Assembly (NCBI GenBank): GCA_937875805.1
Contig: CALFHG010000228.1
Location: forward strand, 1 to 7,264
Length of the DNA: 7,264 nt
From: an uncultured Nitrosopumilaceae archaeon
Lineage (GTDB): Archaea > Thermoproteota > Nitrososphaeria > Nitrososphaerales > Nitrosopumilaceae
Reading direction: 5' to 3'
Below the pieces are notes generated by a model. That model did not search any database. It was not told the origin of the DNA and worked only from the letters and a program-made list of their open reading frames with translations. Below, one piece after another: positions 6,381 to 7,264 of this stretch. Made by a program: the position numbers and the translations under genes. How positions within the stretch are numbered: position 1 is the stretch's first letter; each line of letters opens with the position of its first letter.

Positions 6381-7264
6381 TTTCTCTTACCATGTTTAAA
6401 AAGATCTCTTCAAGATTTGTTGGTACAGCTGATAGATCTTCAATCTCTATTCTATTTTCATTAAGTATTTTCAATACTTTTAACAATACTGATTCAGATT
6501 GTTCTGAATGAATAATGATATTTGTTCCATTTTCAAAATTAATTTTACAATCTGAAATACCAGATAAAAGAGAATTAATTTCAGGTTGTTTTTCTAATAA
6601 ATGAATTTTGATTGTTTTTTCTTTTCCAAATCTATTTTTTAATGCATCCGGTGAATCAACAGTAACAATTTTACCTTTATCAATAATAGCGATTTGATCA
6701 CACAGGTATTCTGCTTCAGATAGAATATGTGTAGTGTAAAAAATTGTCAAACCTGTTTTAACTTTATTTTTTAAATAATCTAATAATTTTCTTCTAGCAC
6801 TTGGATCTAATCCAACTGTAGGTTCATCTAAAAATAATAATTCCATATCATGCATAAATTCACGTGCAACTTGGACTCTTCTTCTTTGACCAATAGATAG
6901 ATCTTCATTTCTTTTCTTACGAATTTCAACTAGATCAAAATCAATCAAGAGTTGTTCCATTCTTTTTTTACGTTCAGTTTTAGGAATATCCCACATCATC
7001 CCATATTTTTCAAGAGATTTTTCCACCGATAATGTAGGCTCATAGCTTGGTTGTTGTAATACTACTCCAATTTTATGACGAATTTTGAGAGGATCTGCTA
7101 CAGCATCAACGCCCAAAATAGTTAATGAGCCACTTGAGGGCGGAATGAGAGTTGTAAGGAGTTTGATTGTTGTGGATTTTCCTGCACCATTAGGGCCTAA
7201 AAATCCAAAAACTTGACCTGATTTTACTGATAGAGTTAGATCATCCACTGCATGAACTGAGCCA
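6364..7264 (-). CDS. ABC transporter ATP-binding protein (DrrA-like), 5' end beyond window
   Basis: ATPase partner of the permease that follows it. Numbering from the GTG codon at 7248: Walker A GPNGAGKST (18-26), Q-loop glutamine in VVLQQ (62-66), signature LSIGQ (117-121), Walker B LLFLDEP (137-143) with catalytic E142, D-loop GLD (146-148) and switch histidine H174 in YTTH. All catalytic residues are present. A C-terminal extension of about 90 residues ends in NLEEIFLNMVRE (278-289), typical of DrrA-type export ATPases. The frame stays open from 7248 to the right edge and reads GSVHA before VDDLTLSV. This is the normal YGxxxAVDxLSL beginning of such proteins, so the true start lies outside the window by an estimated 15-25 residues. 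The GTG at 7248 is an ordinary valine codon. Confidence 0.95.
   Translation of the reverse strand, partial: GSVHAVDDLTLSVKSGQVFGFLGPNGAGKSTTIKLLTTLIPPSSGSLTILGVDAVADPLKIRHKIGVVLQQPSYEPTLSVEKSLEKYGMMWDIPKTERKKRMEQLLIDFDLVEIRKKRNEDLSIGQRRRVQVAREFMHDMELLFLDEPTVGLDPSARRKLLDYLKNKVKTGLTIFYTTHILSEAEYLCDQIAIIDKGKIVTVDSPDALKNRFGKEKTIKIHLLEKQPEINSLLSGISDCKINFENGTNIIIHSEQSESVLLKVLKILNENRIEIEDLSAVPTNLEEIFLNMVRENASNN

Overview
The window looks like a stretch of an AT-rich archaeal chromosome, most likely a Nitrosopumilus-like member of the Nitrososphaerota (Thaumarchaeota). This is inferred from several signs. There is a complete-type Hsp70 system with a DnaK lacking the proteobacterial insertion. There is a DUF354 protein of the kind common in archaea. 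The tRNA-Gln has an A1-U72 pair and no encoded CCA. Three reading frames start with TTG or directly at their first codon, with no good Shine-Dalgarno sequence. No phylogeny was possible here, so the lineage is a judgement and not a measurement.

Layout. From 3583 down to the left edge, a minus-strand operon carries three genes: a divergent nucleotide-sugar-dehydrogenase-like protein (3583-2432), grpE (2418-1834) and dnaK (1837 to beyond position 1). The gaps are 13 bp and then a 4-base ATGA overlap. DnaK runs off the window inside a perfect 18-bp tandem repeat, read as GAEGQQ with glycine at every third residue. From 3645 rightwards, plus-strand genes follow: a DUF354 glycosyltransferase-like protein, tRNA-Gln(UUG), and a short nucleotide-sugar-dehydrogenase-like protein. 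These meet head-on with a minus-strand ABC-2 exporter operon (ATPase, then permease), whose ATPase start lies beyond the right edge.

How the genes may work together. GrpE is the nucleotide-exchange factor of DnaK, so those two form one chaperone machine. A dnaJ gene would be expected just beyond the left edge. DUF354 and the two dehydrogenase-like proteins point to sugar-nucleotide or surface-glycan metabolism. The ABC-2 exporter is of the DrrAB type, with unknown cargo.

The most interesting points are two. First, the gene heading the chaperone operon keeps the three-domain layout of UDP-glucose/GDP-mannose dehydrogenases but has lost the GGHC catalytic motif, so it may be a sensor or a pseudoenzyme. 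Second, the other dehydrogenase-like protein in the window is its mirror image: it keeps GGHC but lacks the C-terminal sugar-nucleotide domain. There is no CRISPR array, insertion sequence or other mobile element, and no gene-free stretch longer than 65 bp.
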